In this document: in pieces, positions 15,443-24,476 of the stretch
Layout: the number at the start of each line of letters is the position of its first letter
Position numbering within the stretch: position 1 is the stretch's first letter
Assembly: GCA_013298845.1 (NCBI GenBank)
Contig: JAAFJN010000026.1
Location: 1,779-41,007 of the forward strand
Direction: 5' to 3'
Origin: Chitinophagales bacterium
GTDB taxonomy: Bacteria; Bacteroidota; Bacteroidia; Chitinophagales; Saprospiraceae
DNA: 39,229 nt
The notes under the pieces: generated by a model
Database searches by the model: none
What the model saw: the letters and a program-made list of their open reading frames with translations, nothing else
What the model was told of the DNA's origin: nothing
Made by a program: the position numbers and the translations under genes

Positions 15443-18400
15443 TCAAATCTTTACAAACCTCGACACCCAGATTGGGCCAGATTGAGTACGCAATACCAAC
15501 TGATATATCCCATTCGGTAATTCGCCACATGGGAGGGTGCCTTGGGCGGCACGCTGTTGAGGCAACTGCAAAACTACCTGACCGTTTATATTGTGTATTT
15601 CAGCGACGTATGGTACTAAGTCTACCCCTTTTAGTTGGTATTGGATGATGTCTTTCACCGGATTGGGGGCCACTGTAAGTTGATAATCGGATGCCGTTGG
15701 CGATTGGAGGGCACTGATACCCACTCGAATGCTATCCTGATAGCGTTCAAAACATCCATTCGTGCCATAAACCACACAAGTTACCGGGAACGTGCCAATC
15801 GAATTAAAAGTGGTGGTAACGGGAAGTAGGCCATTGCTAGTCAAACCGTTAATATCCCAGGTGATTGTTTGAATTGGGAATGGCGATGTAGCGGAAAAAG
15901 TCACGGGCACCCCAACTGGTGTAACAGTAGGCGCTGTGATATTCGCAAAAAAATCAACTTGGTAAATCGTGATATTTTGGCTCACCACACTTGTATCTGT
16001 ACCATTGGAAGCCCAAAGTGTAACAGGATAAGTACCTACGGCCTCATAAGTATGTTCAGGGCTATCCAGTGTTGAATACGTACCATCGCCAAAATCCCAG
16101 TAGTAATAATTATTGGAGCCGAGCGTCTTGTTAACAAATGTACGAGTGTTGGCGCAACTGTACTGAATAGCTTCAAATTGCGCAACAACCGGGAACTCCG
16201 CTCCGCACTCCCACGAACACTCAAATCCATCCGACTGAGTACTACCATCCGACGAAAATAAGATGTACAACTCGTTGAGAGAACTTTCTATGACTATTGT
16301 ATCACTGAGGACGCCGCTGTAATTATAGAGCGGTGTACTCGAAGTTGAAGGGCCGTCGTATATTCTTATATAATCGCAGCAGCCCTCGGTGGAGAACTTG
16401 TTGATTGATAAGCGGATACGCTTACCCGGTTCCGTTGTGATTCGTGCTGCGCTGTATTCCTGGTTATTGTAAACTTCGTTCGGGCCACCTGAATCGTACA
16501 AAAAGCCACTGCAACTCATCGTTTGGATGACTTGATCGTATCCTGAAGGCAAAAGAAGTGTATCGCAAAACATACCGTTCAAGTTCACTTTGATCAGATC
16601 TGAGGCGATCAAGGTATCACAACCCAGGTTATTGCAGGCAATCAATTGGATGGAGTACTGACCGTCTGCCGTATAGGTATGGGTTGGTTCGGCTTCCGTG
16701 GAGGTAGTACCGTCGCCAAAATCCCAATGATAGGTGGTCGCATTATTGATTGTTGTGTTCATAAACCCTACCACGCCATCACAAGTGTAAGTTTTGGAGG
16801 TGCTAAATGCTGCTTTAGGCTGGGCAATAACGATCACTTTAACATAAACTGGCAATTTTTTTTGGAGCGGGTCATTTGTGGCAAAGGTGACTTTAGAAGT
16901 GTATGTGCCGGTTGCTAATGAATCTGTATTTATCAACCAATCAATATCCCCTGACGACTGAGCGGGTACAATGCCGTTTTCTACGTTTGGATACAGCCCA
17001 ATAGGGAATTGAGTGCCAGTTAACCATTGGATTGAATTGAATAAAATACGCTTCGACTGAACATTTGACGATATATAATCGTACCCTAAATACATGGAGC
17101 CGCCCTGTCCCAATGGCCTTACCGCAATAACTGAAGCAGACTGACTGCTCAAACCAACAATAGTATGGACATCGGGAGATATAAATTTAGCCGCTTGTAC
17201 GTAGGGTGTGAAGCGAAGTGGCATTTCAATGTCCCAAAATATTGGATGTGCCATTTCGGTTATTTGAAGCGTACTGTCATAAACCGTATAGTATTGGTGA
17301 TAATCTGGAAATAGTCCCGTTGCTTGTAAGATGTCGCCGTACTGCCGTCCCAAAAACAAGACTTTACCTCCATTAGACACGTAGTTATTCAACGCTGGTG
17401 CCCAAGTCCAATAATTCGCGACTTCGCTATTATCTTCCCTGCTGAACAGAATGAGATCATATTGGTCTAACCCGCCGGGTGGAATAAGATTAAGATTACT
17501 CGTGGTTGTAACGCGCACACCTGCGTTTTTGAGTAGGTTAATCGCTTGAGGGAACACACTGGGCGTTTGGTAAGCCAAGACTTCTATGTTTCGGTTAATA
17601 GACTCGACTGAATTATTGAGTTGAAAATTTAAATCAGCCAAACCGCTGTTGATAAGTTGTAACCGAATGGTGGTATCCTGACCCTGAATTAAGGTCACAC
17701 AAACCGAATCAGGGGTAATATCAGCGATAGGTCGGTGTACGGCCTGCGCTTTAACCCATATCTGACCACTACCTGCGGTACTTTGCAGTTGTACTGGTGC
17801 CAAAATTTGTCCGGGTTGTGCAGCCAGTACTGTTAAGGTCAAGTCTAAAGAGTCAAGGCCACCAATAATACCGTAAGTCTGCCCGAATTGGACCTGTGGG
17901 TCTGTCGCGGTTACTCCAAATAGCAACAAACTATCCGAGCCGGAGTTGTACAAGGGGAATGCTTTTTCGGCGCCTATACCCACATATATGGTATCCATGT
18001 CAACGGTATCAGCAGGCCAGGCCAACTGTGCCCCGGCAGTTACTGTCATGCTAAAAGGAATATCTATGACCGGCTGATTGGAAGAGTTATTGTTGATAAT
18101 AATATTACCTTCATACAAGCCGGGTTCTAGCCATTCGGCACTCATCTCTAATGCCAAGTCCTCCGATTGGCCGCTATTTACACTACCATTGGCGGCTATA
18201 AAACGTAGATTAGTAGTTATATCATCAAATGTTGTGGCCCGGATGTTGTCAAAATAACTGGTAGTGACATCCCAGTTGGAAATCTGGAATTGATTAATGT
18301 TATACCAGGGAGAAAATGATATGCCGTTATTTACAAGGTATCCGTCAAAATGTACTATTGCTAAATTGGTATCGTAATCCAAATCAATTACTACCTGATG

Positions 18401-19273
18401 CCATTCATCAGGAGTACAAATTATTATAAACGGAGCCGCTCCTAATATATTGAACATGTATGTGCTTTGATTTGCGTCAAACCAATTGTTCATTACAATA
18501 AAGAAGCCATCCCATCCCCTAAAGGCACAATTGGTGCCGACGGAACTTGGCTTGAACGAGTAACTAATTCGCTTAAACTTAGCATATGGAAATGCATTTG
18601 TTATTAAGCCTGCACCATCCCAATAGCCACCGCCGGTTACTTTAGCCACATAGTTGCCAGATGGCGCACTTAAGTCTAATTCACGAGTTAGTGTATAGTC
18701 GCCATTTGACGTGAAAAATTGTTGATTGGGGGTTTCGAATCCCTCCTTAAATAAAACACCATCACTGCCCCCATTATCCAGGTCTATCGTGTATTCCAAG
18801 GTAGAACTCCCCGTATTTTGAAGATTAATTAGTACCGTATCCCGTGAACCACTCGGTAATGTGATTGCGATGGAATCTGGCGACCACGATACCAGCGTGG
18901 GAAATACACCAACACCGGTCATTTCAATCATCGTAGTACCAATAGTTGACTGAATCGAGAGTTGACCCGAAAAGTTACCGATCGAAGGAGCGGTAAATAC
19001 AATGGGTACAACCAGTGTGTCGCCGGGATTTATGATTGCAAATGAAATATTTTCGGTAAATTGGGGATCACTGGACGTAATGTTGGTGATGATATACGCC
19101 ATGTCTCCCGAATTACTAATCAGCAGATTCCGTGTTTTTGGGGTATTCTCGAAGGCTTCTCCAAAGTCCAGCGACAAACTCGAAAACACCGGAGTAGGGC
19201 CGGCATGAAGATCAAAATGAACCAGAATGCTGGCAAAAAAAAACAGTAAATGTGTAGTGCGTAATTTTAGCAT
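15443..19273 (-). CDS. Multidomain T9SS-secreted protein (PKD, CUB, amidotransferase-like fold; type A sorting tail)
   Basis: 1276 aa. A signal peptide (residues 1-~24, MLKLRTTHLLFFFASILVHF) leads into Ig-like domains of the ASPM/SPD-2/Hydin kind (~30-115, TPVFSSLSLDFG...). A lectin/LamG-like region (~180-350) follows, then further Ig-like repeats (~420-540). Residues ~560-760 look like a class I glutamine amidotransferase/ThuA-like fold (VEVLAYQTPSVFPQAINLL, YDLILFSRED, NYVSNGGKVLFLG). PKD domains at ~820-895 and ~1030-1105 each carry WDFGDGT. A CUB-like domain lies at ~905-1020 (CCDYIRIYDGPS). The last ~80 residues are a type A T9SS sorting domain (VAPNPVKD...NGIYQLVLRT). It is exported and cut at the cell surface. 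The gene lies exactly between two copies of the ribD 3' end. Confidence 0.88.
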   Translation of the reverse strand: MLKLRTTHLLFFFASILVHFDLHAGPTPVFSSLSLDFGEAFENTPKTRNLLISNSGDMAYIITNITSSDPQFTENISFAIINPGDTLVVPIVFTAPSIGNFSGQLSIQSTIGTTMIEMTGVGVFPTLVSWSPDSIAITLPSGSRDTVLINLQNTGSSTLEYTIDLDNGGSDGVLFKEGFETPNQQFFTSNGDYTLTRELDLSAPSGNYVAKVTGGGYWDGAGLITNAFPYAKFKRISYSFKPSSVGTNCAFRGWDGFFIVMNNWFDANQSTYMFNILGAAPFIIICTPDEWHQVVIDLDYDTNLAIVHFDGYLVNNGISFSPWYNINQFQISNWDVTTSYFDNIRATTFDDITTNLRFIAANGSVNSGQSEDLALEMSAEWLEPGLYEGNIIINNNSSNQPVIDIPFSMTVTAGAQLAWPADTVDMDTIYVGIGAEKAFPLYNSGSDSLLLFGVTATDPQVQFGQTYGIIGGLDSLDLTLTVLAAQPGQILAPVQLQSTAGSGQIWVKAQAVHRPIADITPDSVCVTLIQGQDTTIRLQLINSGLADLNFQLNNSVESINRNIEVLAYQTPSVFPQAINLLKNAGVRVTTTSNLNLIPPGGLDQYDLILFSREDNSEVANYWTWAPALNNYVSNGGKVLFLGRQYGDILQATGLFPDYHQYYTVYDSTLQITEMAHPIFWDIEMPLRFTPYVQAAKFISPDVHTIVGLSSQSASVIAVRPLGQGGSMYLGYDYISSNVQSKRILFNSIQWLTGTQFPIGLYPNVENGIVPAQSSGDIDWLINTDSLATGTYTSKVTFATNDPLQKKLPVYVKVIVIAQPKAAFSTSKTYTCDGVVGFMNTTINNATTYHWDFGDGTTSTEAEPTHTYTADGQYSIQLIACNNLGCDTLIASDLIKVNLNGMFCDTLLLPSGYDQVIQTMSCSGFLYDSGGPNEVYNNQEYSAARITTEPGKRIRLSINKFSTEGCCDYIRIYDGPSTSSTPLYNYSGVLSDTIVIESSLNELYILFSSDGSTQSDGFECSWECGAEFPVVAQFEAIQYSCANTRTFVNKTLGSNNYYYWDFGDGTYSTLDSPEHTYEAVGTYPVTLWASNGTDTSVVSQNITIYQVDFFANITAPTVTPVGVPVTFSATSPFPIQTITWDINGLTSNGLLPVTTTFNSIGTFPVTCVVYGTNGCFERYQDSIRVGISALQSPTASDYQLTVAPNPVKDIIQYQLKGVDLVPYVAEIHNINGQVVLQLPQQRAAQGTLPCGELPNGIYQLVLRTQSGPIWVSRFVKI

Positions 19274-19332
19274 GCTTAATATGGTTTAGGTAAATAAGTA
19301 TTGTTCCGGCTTGTTCTTCGATTGTGTTTACG

Positions 19333-19340
19333 CAAAGATA
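19333..19340 (-). promoter_or_regulatory. -7 promoter box for the T9SS cargo gene
   Basis: The minus strand reads TATCTTTG then C, about 60 nt upstream of the ATG at 19273 and 20 nt after the ribD stop. The inserted gene therefore appears to have its own promoter. No well-spaced -33 box is seen. Confidence 0.45.
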
Positions 19341-19360
19341 CGTCAATTTTTACAAATCAT

Positions 19361-20404
19361 CTATAAAAGATTCCCCAAAAAATACTGCACCACATCCGCT
19401 CCGTACACTTCCGTTGTACGCCGGTGCAGCCCTTTGGGTAACCGGGGCGCAGCCACCCCGTCGCCCAGTTCGCGTTGGTTTTCAATCACCCGGATTTCGT
19501 GGTAAAAACCCTGGTCAATGCACGATTGCAGCAGTTTGGCCCCGCCTTCTACCAATAAAATGGCTTTTTTGTCGCGGGCCAATAACGCAGCGAGGTCGTT
19601 TAGCCGGTTTTCGGGGCGCAGGGCAATAAACGTCGTTTGGCGGAATGCACCCAAACGGGTTTTGCCCAAAATCCAGGTGGGCACCGAATCATCGAGCAGG
19701 GCGTGGGTGAGCGGCATTTTTCCGTCGGTATCCAGGGCAATGCGCAGCGGGTTTTTGCCCGGAAAATGCCGACTGTCCAATTGCGGATTGTCGGTCAGCG
19801 CCGTTTGGGTGCCCACCAGAATGGCATCGCAGGTGCTGCGCCAGCGGTGCACCAGTCGCCGTACCACCGGCCCCGAAATGGCCGTGCGTTCCCCCGTGCG
19901 CGCGAGGTAACCATCGGCACTTTGCGCCCATTTTAAAATAATGTAGGGCCGCGTGCCGCCGGTTTCCATCCAGTGCGTAAAGGCCGGATTTTGCCGCGCA
20001 AATTGCCCGTCGAGCGGGCACATATCCACCGTAATACCCTCGGCACGCATTTTTTCGATGCTTTTACCGGCCACCAGCGGGTTAATATCCACGGCCCCAA
20101 CCACTACCCGCCGGAATTGGTGTTGCAGCACCAGTTCTACGCAGGGCGGGGTTTTTCCGTGGTGAAAACAAGGTTCGAGGGTGCAGTACAACGTGGCTTC
20201 GGAAAGTAGCGACGGATCGGCAACGCTGGCCACGGCGTTCACCTCGGCGTGTGGCCCACCGTAACGGGCGTGGTACCCCTCCCCGATAATGCGGCCCTGG
20301 TGCACAATAACCGCGCCGACCATCGGGTTGGGAGACACGTAAAAGGCCCCCATTTGCGCCAAATCGAAGGCGCGTTGCATGTATTGTTGATCTGTACTTT
20401 CCAT
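19361..20404 (-). CDS. ribD: Bifunctional riboflavin biosynthesis protein RibD (deaminase/reductase)
   Basis: 347 aa from the ATG at 20404 (MESTDQQYMQRAFDLAQMG). The longer frame reads through promoter sequence and adds nothing family-like. The N-terminal zinc deaminase has NPMVGAVIV, HAEVNA, and TLEPCFHHGKTPPC with its two cysteines. The C-terminal reductase (~150-345) shows RPYIILKWAQSADGYLA, HRWRSTCDAILVGTQTALTDNP and LLVEGGAKLLQS. It deaminates the pyrimidine from GTP cyclohydrolase II and reduces the ribose side chain, using NADPH. The last residues (QYFLGNLL) differ from those of the remnant copy near 15.3 kb (RYFVKAGTDVF), which shows that the 3' end has been replaced. Confidence 0.95.
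   Translation of the reverse strand: MESTDQQYMQRAFDLAQMGAFYVSPNPMVGAVIVHQGRIIGEGYHARYGGPHAEVNAVASVADPSLLSEATLYCTLEPCFHHGKTPPCVELVLQHQFRRVVVGAVDINPLVAGKSIEKMRAEGITVDMCPLDGQFARQNPAFTHWMETGGTRPYIILKWAQSADGYLARTGERTAISGPVVRRLVHRWRSTCDAILVGTQTALTDNPQLDSRHFPGKNPLRIALDTDGKMPLTHALLDDSVPTWILGKTRLGAFRQTTFIALRPENRLNDLAALLARDKKAILLVEGGAKLLQSCIDQGFYHEIRVIENQRELGDGVAAPRLPKGLHRRTTEVYGADVVQYFLGNLL
19379..19465. repeat. ~87-bp direct repeat (ribD 3' end), copy at intact ribD
   Basis: This is the partner of 15333-15419 at an offset of 4046 bp and the same orientation, ~95% identical. Together the pair brackets the T9SS cargo gene. Confidence 0.85.
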
Positions 20405-20414
20405 AAATCCGGGA

Positions 20415-20422
20415 CAAATATA
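20415..20422 (-). promoter_or_regulatory. -7 promoter box close to the ribD start
   Basis: The minus strand reads TATATTTG, matching TAnnTTTG, ending 10 nt before the ATG at 20404. The implied transcript has a leader of about 4 nt or less. It supports the 20404 start. Confidence 0.5.
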
Positions 20423-20476
20423 AAACACTGCTTGTAAATGTTTGTTAAACGCTATGCCCGGCGCCGATACCCTGTA

Positions 20477-20484
20477 TAACTTTG
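20477..20484 (+). promoter_or_regulatory. -7 promoter box for the thioredoxin-like gene
   Basis: TAACTTTG matches TAnnTTTG, giving a leader of ~95 nt to the ATG at 20585. It is divergent from the ribD promoter with ~55 bp between the two boxes. The -33 region is not clear. Confidence 0.45.
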
Positions 20485-20584
20485 TGCGTCTAAGAGCGGG
20501 TTCTAACGGATGAATCATTATTCCAAACAACCCGGTGACCAAACACGTATAGCGTTATTCAACATAAAATTTTTTCGTAAAAAA

Positions 20585-22000
20585 ATGATTCAAAAACTAT
20601 TTTCAATCTTTGCGTTTGTAGTGCTGGTAACTTCGGGTGTGCAGGCGGCTCCCGCGCCCGACAGTACCGTTTTGGAAGTATTTATGACGGGTATCGGGGC
20701 CGGAAAAGTAAAATTAGTGGGCGTATTTGGCGACCAAAACTACTTGGCCGATTCGGCAGTCGTAGATGCCAATGGCCATTTTGTGATCCGCCGAAAATCG
20801 CCTTTATTGGCCGGTTATTACTATTTTTTGATGCAAAGTGGTAAAAATTTTTCGGTGCTGCTCGACCACAACGAACAGTTTGTCACCATTCGCACCGATG
20901 TAAAAGACTTTGTGGGTACGATGGACGTAAAAGGCTCCCTGAACACCGAATTATTGTACAAAAACTTCCGTTTTCAGTCGGGCCAGGACGCTGAATTGCA
21001 GCAATTAGCGGGTGTTTTGCGCAACAGTGACGCCAATTTACCCGAGTTTAAAAACGCCAAAGCCCGCCAGGATGTCTTGTTGGCCGACCGCAAAAAACAT
21101 TTGGACGAAACATACGCGACCTATCCCAATTCCTTTTTTACCAAGTTTAAAATTGCGGGTCAAAACCCCGAATTGGTGGATTTTCGCAAACCCAACGGCA
21201 ATTTGGACACCGTTCGGCAGGTGGTGCATTACCGCGAACATTTCTGGGATGGTTTCGATTTTAACGACGATCGCCTCCTGTATACGCCCGTGGTGGGCAA
21301 TAAATTGCGCCGTTACATCAAAGAGTTAACGCCACAGCAACCCGACTCCATTATCAAAGTGGCCGATGCCATTATTCGCCGGGTGATGCCGCATAAATCG
21401 TATTTTAAGTTCTTTTCCAATTGGATTGCGCTCCAATACGAAAATACCAAAACCACGGTCATGGACGGCGAAGCAGCGTACGTGCACATTGTAAAAAACT
21501 TTTTTACGCCGGAATTGGCCACTTGGGATAAACCGGAAAACATCGAAAAACTGCGCAAACACGTGGGGGAAATGGAAGCCTCTTTATTGGGCCGCAAAGG
21601 CCCCGATGTGGTGGCCAAAGACCAGTACGGGCAGTCCAAAAGTATTTACGAAAAAACGGCTCCCATTATCGTGGTGTTTATGTTTAGCCCCGACTGTGAA
21701 CACTGCCAAAAAGATGCCGACCAAATTCAGCAGATTTACGATAAATGGAAAGATCGCGGGGTTGATTTTTACGGCATTGCGGTAAACACCACCGACAAGG
21801 AATGGAAGGACTTTTTGGTGCAACACAAATTTACGTTTACTAACGTTTTTGACCCCAGTAACCGCGCTATTTACGCCAAATATTACGTGGATATCACGCC
21901 CGAACTGTATATTTTGAACAAAGACCGCATTATTGTGGGCAAAAACCTGCACGCCAACCAATTGGAAGAAGTGTTTGAACGGCAGTTAAAAAAACTTTGA
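20585..22000 (+). CDS. Secreted DUF4369/DUF5106-type thioredoxin-like protein
   Basis: 471 aa from the ATG at 20585, which opens a signal peptide (MIQKLFSIFAFVVLVTSGVQA); the 25-codon upstream extension lacks one. Residues ~30-110 resemble DUF4369 (GKVKLVGVFGDQNYLADSAVVDANGHF), a beta-sandwich common ahead of thioredoxins in Bacteroidota. The middle (~120-330) is the helical linker region seen in DUF5106 proteins. Residues ~345-471 are a thioredoxin/AhpC-TSA-like domain with the redox motif CEHC in FSPDCEHCQKDADQI and the cis-proline region DITPELYILN. It probably acts in the periplasm as a thiol-disulphide exchange protein; the partner is unknown. Its stop overlaps the end of the converging permease gene by 15 bp. 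Confidence 0.85.
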   Translation: MIQKLFSIFAFVVLVTSGVQAAPAPDSTVLEVFMTGIGAGKVKLVGVFGDQNYLADSAVVDANGHFVIRRKSPLLAGYYYFLMQSGKNFSVLLDHNEQFVTIRTDVKDFVGTMDVKGSLNTELLYKNFRFQSGQDAELQQLAGVLRNSDANLPEFKNAKARQDVLLADRKKHLDETYATYPNSFFTKFKIAGQNPELVDFRKPNGNLDTVRQVVHYREHFWDGFDFNDDRLLYTPVVGNKLRRYIKELTPQQPDSIIKVADAIIRRVMPHKSYFKFFSNWIALQYENTKTTVMDGEAAYVHIVKNFFTPELATWDKPENIEKLRKHVGEMEASLLGRKGPDVVAKDQYGQSKSIYEKTAPIIVVFMFSPDCEHCQKDADQIQQIYDKWKDRGVDFYGIAVNTTDKEWKDFLVQHKFTFTNVFDPSNRAIYAKYYVDITPELYILNKDRIIVGKNLHANQLEEVFERQLKKL

Positions 22001-23146
22001 TTCATTCCATTCAAACATGGCCGCCGCCACCATCACAATCATGATGCCGGGTGGCAGCCATACCCACCACAGTTCGATGTTTTGGCGGGCACTTTGTAAC
22101 ATGGCACCCCAGGTAACTACTCCGTTTTCGGTGCTGCCCAGGTTTAAAAAACTCAACGACGACTCAATTTGAATCGCCCCCGATGCGCTGAGGGCCAGCA
22201 TCAGAAATACGGGGCGCATGGCATTCGGAATGGCGTGTTTGAACAAAACGCGCCATTCTGGTATGCCCAATCGCTGCACCGCCCGGATATAGTCCATCTC
22301 GCGGACTTTAAGCAGTTCGGAACGCAAAAAACGCGCGGTTCCGGTCCACATCAATACACCAATCAGGGCAATAATTTTGGTAAGGGTACGCTCTTGCATC
22401 GCGCTGGCCGCCACCAATAAAATAATCAGCACCGGAACGGATTCAAACAGTTCGGCGGTGCGCATCACCAGCATATCCAAGGGGATACGGCGCGGTTGTT
22501 GCCCGATATTCCATTTTTTTAACGCCTTGATGAGTAGTACGGTCGCCGCGCTCAACAGCGCAATGATGGTCGCGATATGGAGCCACGAGAGGGTGCCGTT
22601 TTGGGTTTTTCGGGAGAAAAAAAGCAGGAAAATACCCGTTAAAACGGTTACCGCCGAAACCAACAAGGTGCCCAGCGAAACCTTTAAACGGTCATCGCCA
22701 AAATAACCGGCCAATCCGCCCAGGGTTCCACCCAACAAAAAAGCCACCAATAACGCCAAAACACTGGTAAATAAGGCCGTTTGGGTGCCACTGATCAAAC
22801 CCGCTGCTACATCGCGGCCGTATTCGTCGGTGCCGAGCCAATGCCGCACCCCGTTGGCAACCCGTAAGGGCGGTAAGTTTCGGTCGGAACTCGTCACCGA
22901 CGCAGAAAAGGGAATAATGGGCATTATTCGGTCGGAGGCCGGTAGTTGCTGCCATTTATTTTCTTCGTCGTAGGTCGCGTACAAGGTGTTGACCCGGTTG
23001 GATAACAGGGTTTCGGGCAATGGCCAATGGGTTTGCCCCTCCAAAACGCACCAAATAGGGCGTTGGTGGGCGATAAACTTGCTGGTTAATCCCAAAATAA
23101 CCAACGTAGCGAGGACAATTTTAGTAAATTTAGGCAATTTGTTCAA
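21986..23146 (-). CDS. ABC transporter permease, OppC/DppC type
   Basis: About 386 aa if started at the TTG at 23146, which yields MNKLPKFTKIVLATLVILGL, a normal basic-then-hydrophobic N-terminus, and overlaps the kinase gene by 17 bp. No ATG lies nearby; a GTG at 23269 would add 41 residues that read through the kinase gene and look unlike protein. HWLGTDEYGRDVAAGLISGTQTAL is the OppC signature (residue ~120). EAA-loop residues appear in VREMDYIRAVQRLGIPEWRVLFKHAIPNAM (~285-315). Extra hydrophobic segments after LLGGTLGGLAGYFGDD suggest six or more membrane spans. It would move peptides or other small solutes together with an OppB partner and ATPases, none of which are in view. Last gene of the operon. 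Confidence 0.85.
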   Translation of the reverse strand: MNKLPKFTKIVLATLVILGLTSKFIAHQRPIWCVLEGQTHWPLPETLLSNRVNTLYATYDEENKWQQLPASDRIMPIIPFSASVTSSDRNLPPLRVANGVRHWLGTDEYGRDVAAGLISGTQTALFTSVLALLVAFLLGGTLGGLAGYFGDDRLKVSLGTLLVSAVTVLTGIFLLFFSRKTQNGTLSWLHIATIIALLSAATVLLIKALKKWNIGQQPRRIPLDMLVMRTAELFESVPVLIILLVAASAMQERTLTKIIALIGVLMWTGTARFLRSELLKVREMDYIRAVQRLGIPEWRVLFKHAIPNAMRPVFLMLALSASGAIQIESSLSFLNLGSTENGVVTWGAMLQSARQNIELWWVWLPPGIMIVMVAAAMFEWNESKFF

Positions 23147-24026
23147 AAGGAAAAATGACCGGAAACCCGATGTTTTGGGCAGTGTCCAGAACGGCGTTTT
23201 TGTTTTTGGTAAAACCCAACACAAAACCACCGCCGCCCGCGCCACAAATTTTGAGTCGGGTGGTGTCACCTGCCAATGCCTGGTCCCACCAATCGAGCAG
23301 TGCGGGATGGGCGGGCAACATGGGTTGCAAAGTTAGTCGCTGCCATTGGGAGATTTCGTGCAACGCCGTAAAAAAACTTTCGGTGCGACCGGCGAGCCAG
23401 TGCGCCACCATATTTTCGTGGGTGGGTAATACGCTTTGGTGCAGTTGCGCCGCCCAATCGGGGTGTTCGCATTGGTGCATAAACCACTGCACGAGGGTAC
23501 CCGTTGTGCGTGGTTGCCGGGTATCTATCAAAAACGTCGTGATACCTTCGGGTTCCGAAAAAGTGGCCAAAGGCGTTACTTCGGTCCGGTGCTGAATGCG
23601 CAAGGCCAGGCCCAAATACGAGGTAAGTGGGTCTATTCCCGAACTTTTGCCGTGAAAAGCCGATTCAATATTGCCCAAAATCTGTTGCAGCGCGCCGGGA
23701 TCATCGGCGAGGGGTGCGGTGCCGTAGCGGCTGTACAGGGCCGCCGTGAGTGCGCCCGAACTGCCCATACCGTAGCCCTGGGGAATATTGGAATCAAAAA
23801 ACAGGTATTGTTCCACGTCGAGCCGAAATGCGTCGAGGCGGAGCGGCACATCGTCGCGGAGGAGTTGCGCCACGGTGCGCAATTGTTCGCACCGGGAACG
23901 GACCGCCGGATCGTCCGAAAAAGCCCATTGTCCGCTGTAATTCCACGCGGGAACGGCCAATGCAGTGGCGCCCTGCAAAATAATATGTTCGCCAAATAGC
24001 AGTATTTTTCCCGGAAACCGACGCAT
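23130..24026 (-). CDS. GHMP-family kinase, probable mevalonate kinase
   Basis: 298 aa with an ATG start 9 nt after the preceding gene. GHMP kinase motifs in order: GKILLFGEHIILQGATALAVP (residues ~6-26, the N-terminal loop with E13/H14), the glycine/serine ATP loop PQGYGMGSSGALTAALYSRYG (~91-112), HGKSSGIDPLTSYLG with the catalytic Asp (~134-148), and KICGAGGGGFVLGF (~262-275). The layout matches Bacteroidota proteins annotated as mevalonate kinase or a related mevalonate-pathway kinase, which phosphorylates an isoprenoid precursor. Phosphomevalonate kinase or diphosphomevalonate decarboxylase share the fold, so exact step is less certain. It is in an operon with signalling genes, which is unusual for isoprenoid synthesis. 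Confidence 0.8.
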   Translation of the reverse strand: MRRFPGKILLFGEHIILQGATALAVPAWNYSGQWAFSDDPAVRSRCEQLRTVAQLLRDDVPLRLDAFRLDVEQYLFFDSNIPQGYGMGSSGALTAALYSRYGTAPLADDPGALQQILGNIESAFHGKSSGIDPLTSYLGLALRIQHRTEVTPLATFSEPEGITTFLIDTRQPRTTGTLVQWFMHQCEHPDWAAQLHQSVLPTHENMVAHWLAGRTESFFTALHEISQWQRLTLQPMLPAHPALLDWWDQALAGDTTRLKICGAGGGGFVLGFTKNKNAVLDTAQNIGFPVIFPFEQIA

Positions 24027-24035
24027 GAAAGGGGG

Positions 24036-24476
24036 TTAGTTCAGCGCTTCCGCGTCGTTCAGGATATAATAAAACTCGTTGATATCGTCGTAGTTGAGTT
24101 GCAATTTGCCTTTAAACAGGATATAATCATCGGTTTTATAACTTTTGTTTTTCTTTTTAAATTTAATGGTCATGACGGACGCCGGACCCGCTTTTCCACA
24201 AAAAAAACAAGATGCGTAGGGGTTGGCCGACAAAGCGCAGTACCGTCCTTTTTCGTCCACGGGCACTACGTAGCCCTCCACTTGTACTTCTTGGCCGTCT
24301 AATTTTTTTATTTCATCGGTAAAAACGGGCGCGAGCATTTCGCCGTCAATTTCCTTGTAGTATTTTTTTTCAAACTTGATGTTTTCCATCGTTTTCCAGG
24401 TCAGTTTGGGTAAACCAGCGGTGGTAAACGACAGCAGCGCAAGTCCCAACGCCGCCCACAAAAATGATTTTCTCAT
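24036..24476 (-). CDS. Small secreted DUF3299-like protein
   Basis: 146 aa. The N-terminal signal peptide is MRKSFLWAALGLALLSFTTA. The mature part has LDGQEVQVEGYVVPVDEKGR followed by ANPYASCFFCGKAGPASVMTIKF. The GxxVPvD strand and CFFCG motif fit my recollection of DUF3299, a small OB-like family. The two cysteines could bind metal or form a redox pair. The ATG overlaps the stop of the histidine kinase gene (ATGA). Acts outside the cytoplasm; function unknown. Confidence 0.65.
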   Translation of the reverse strand: MRKSFLWAALGLALLSFTTAGLPKLTWKTMENIKFEKKYYKEIDGEMLAPVFTDEIKKLDGQEVQVEGYVVPVDEKGRYCALSANPYASCFFCGKAGPASVMTIKFKKKNKSYKTDDYILFKGKLQLNYDDINEFYYILNDAEALN

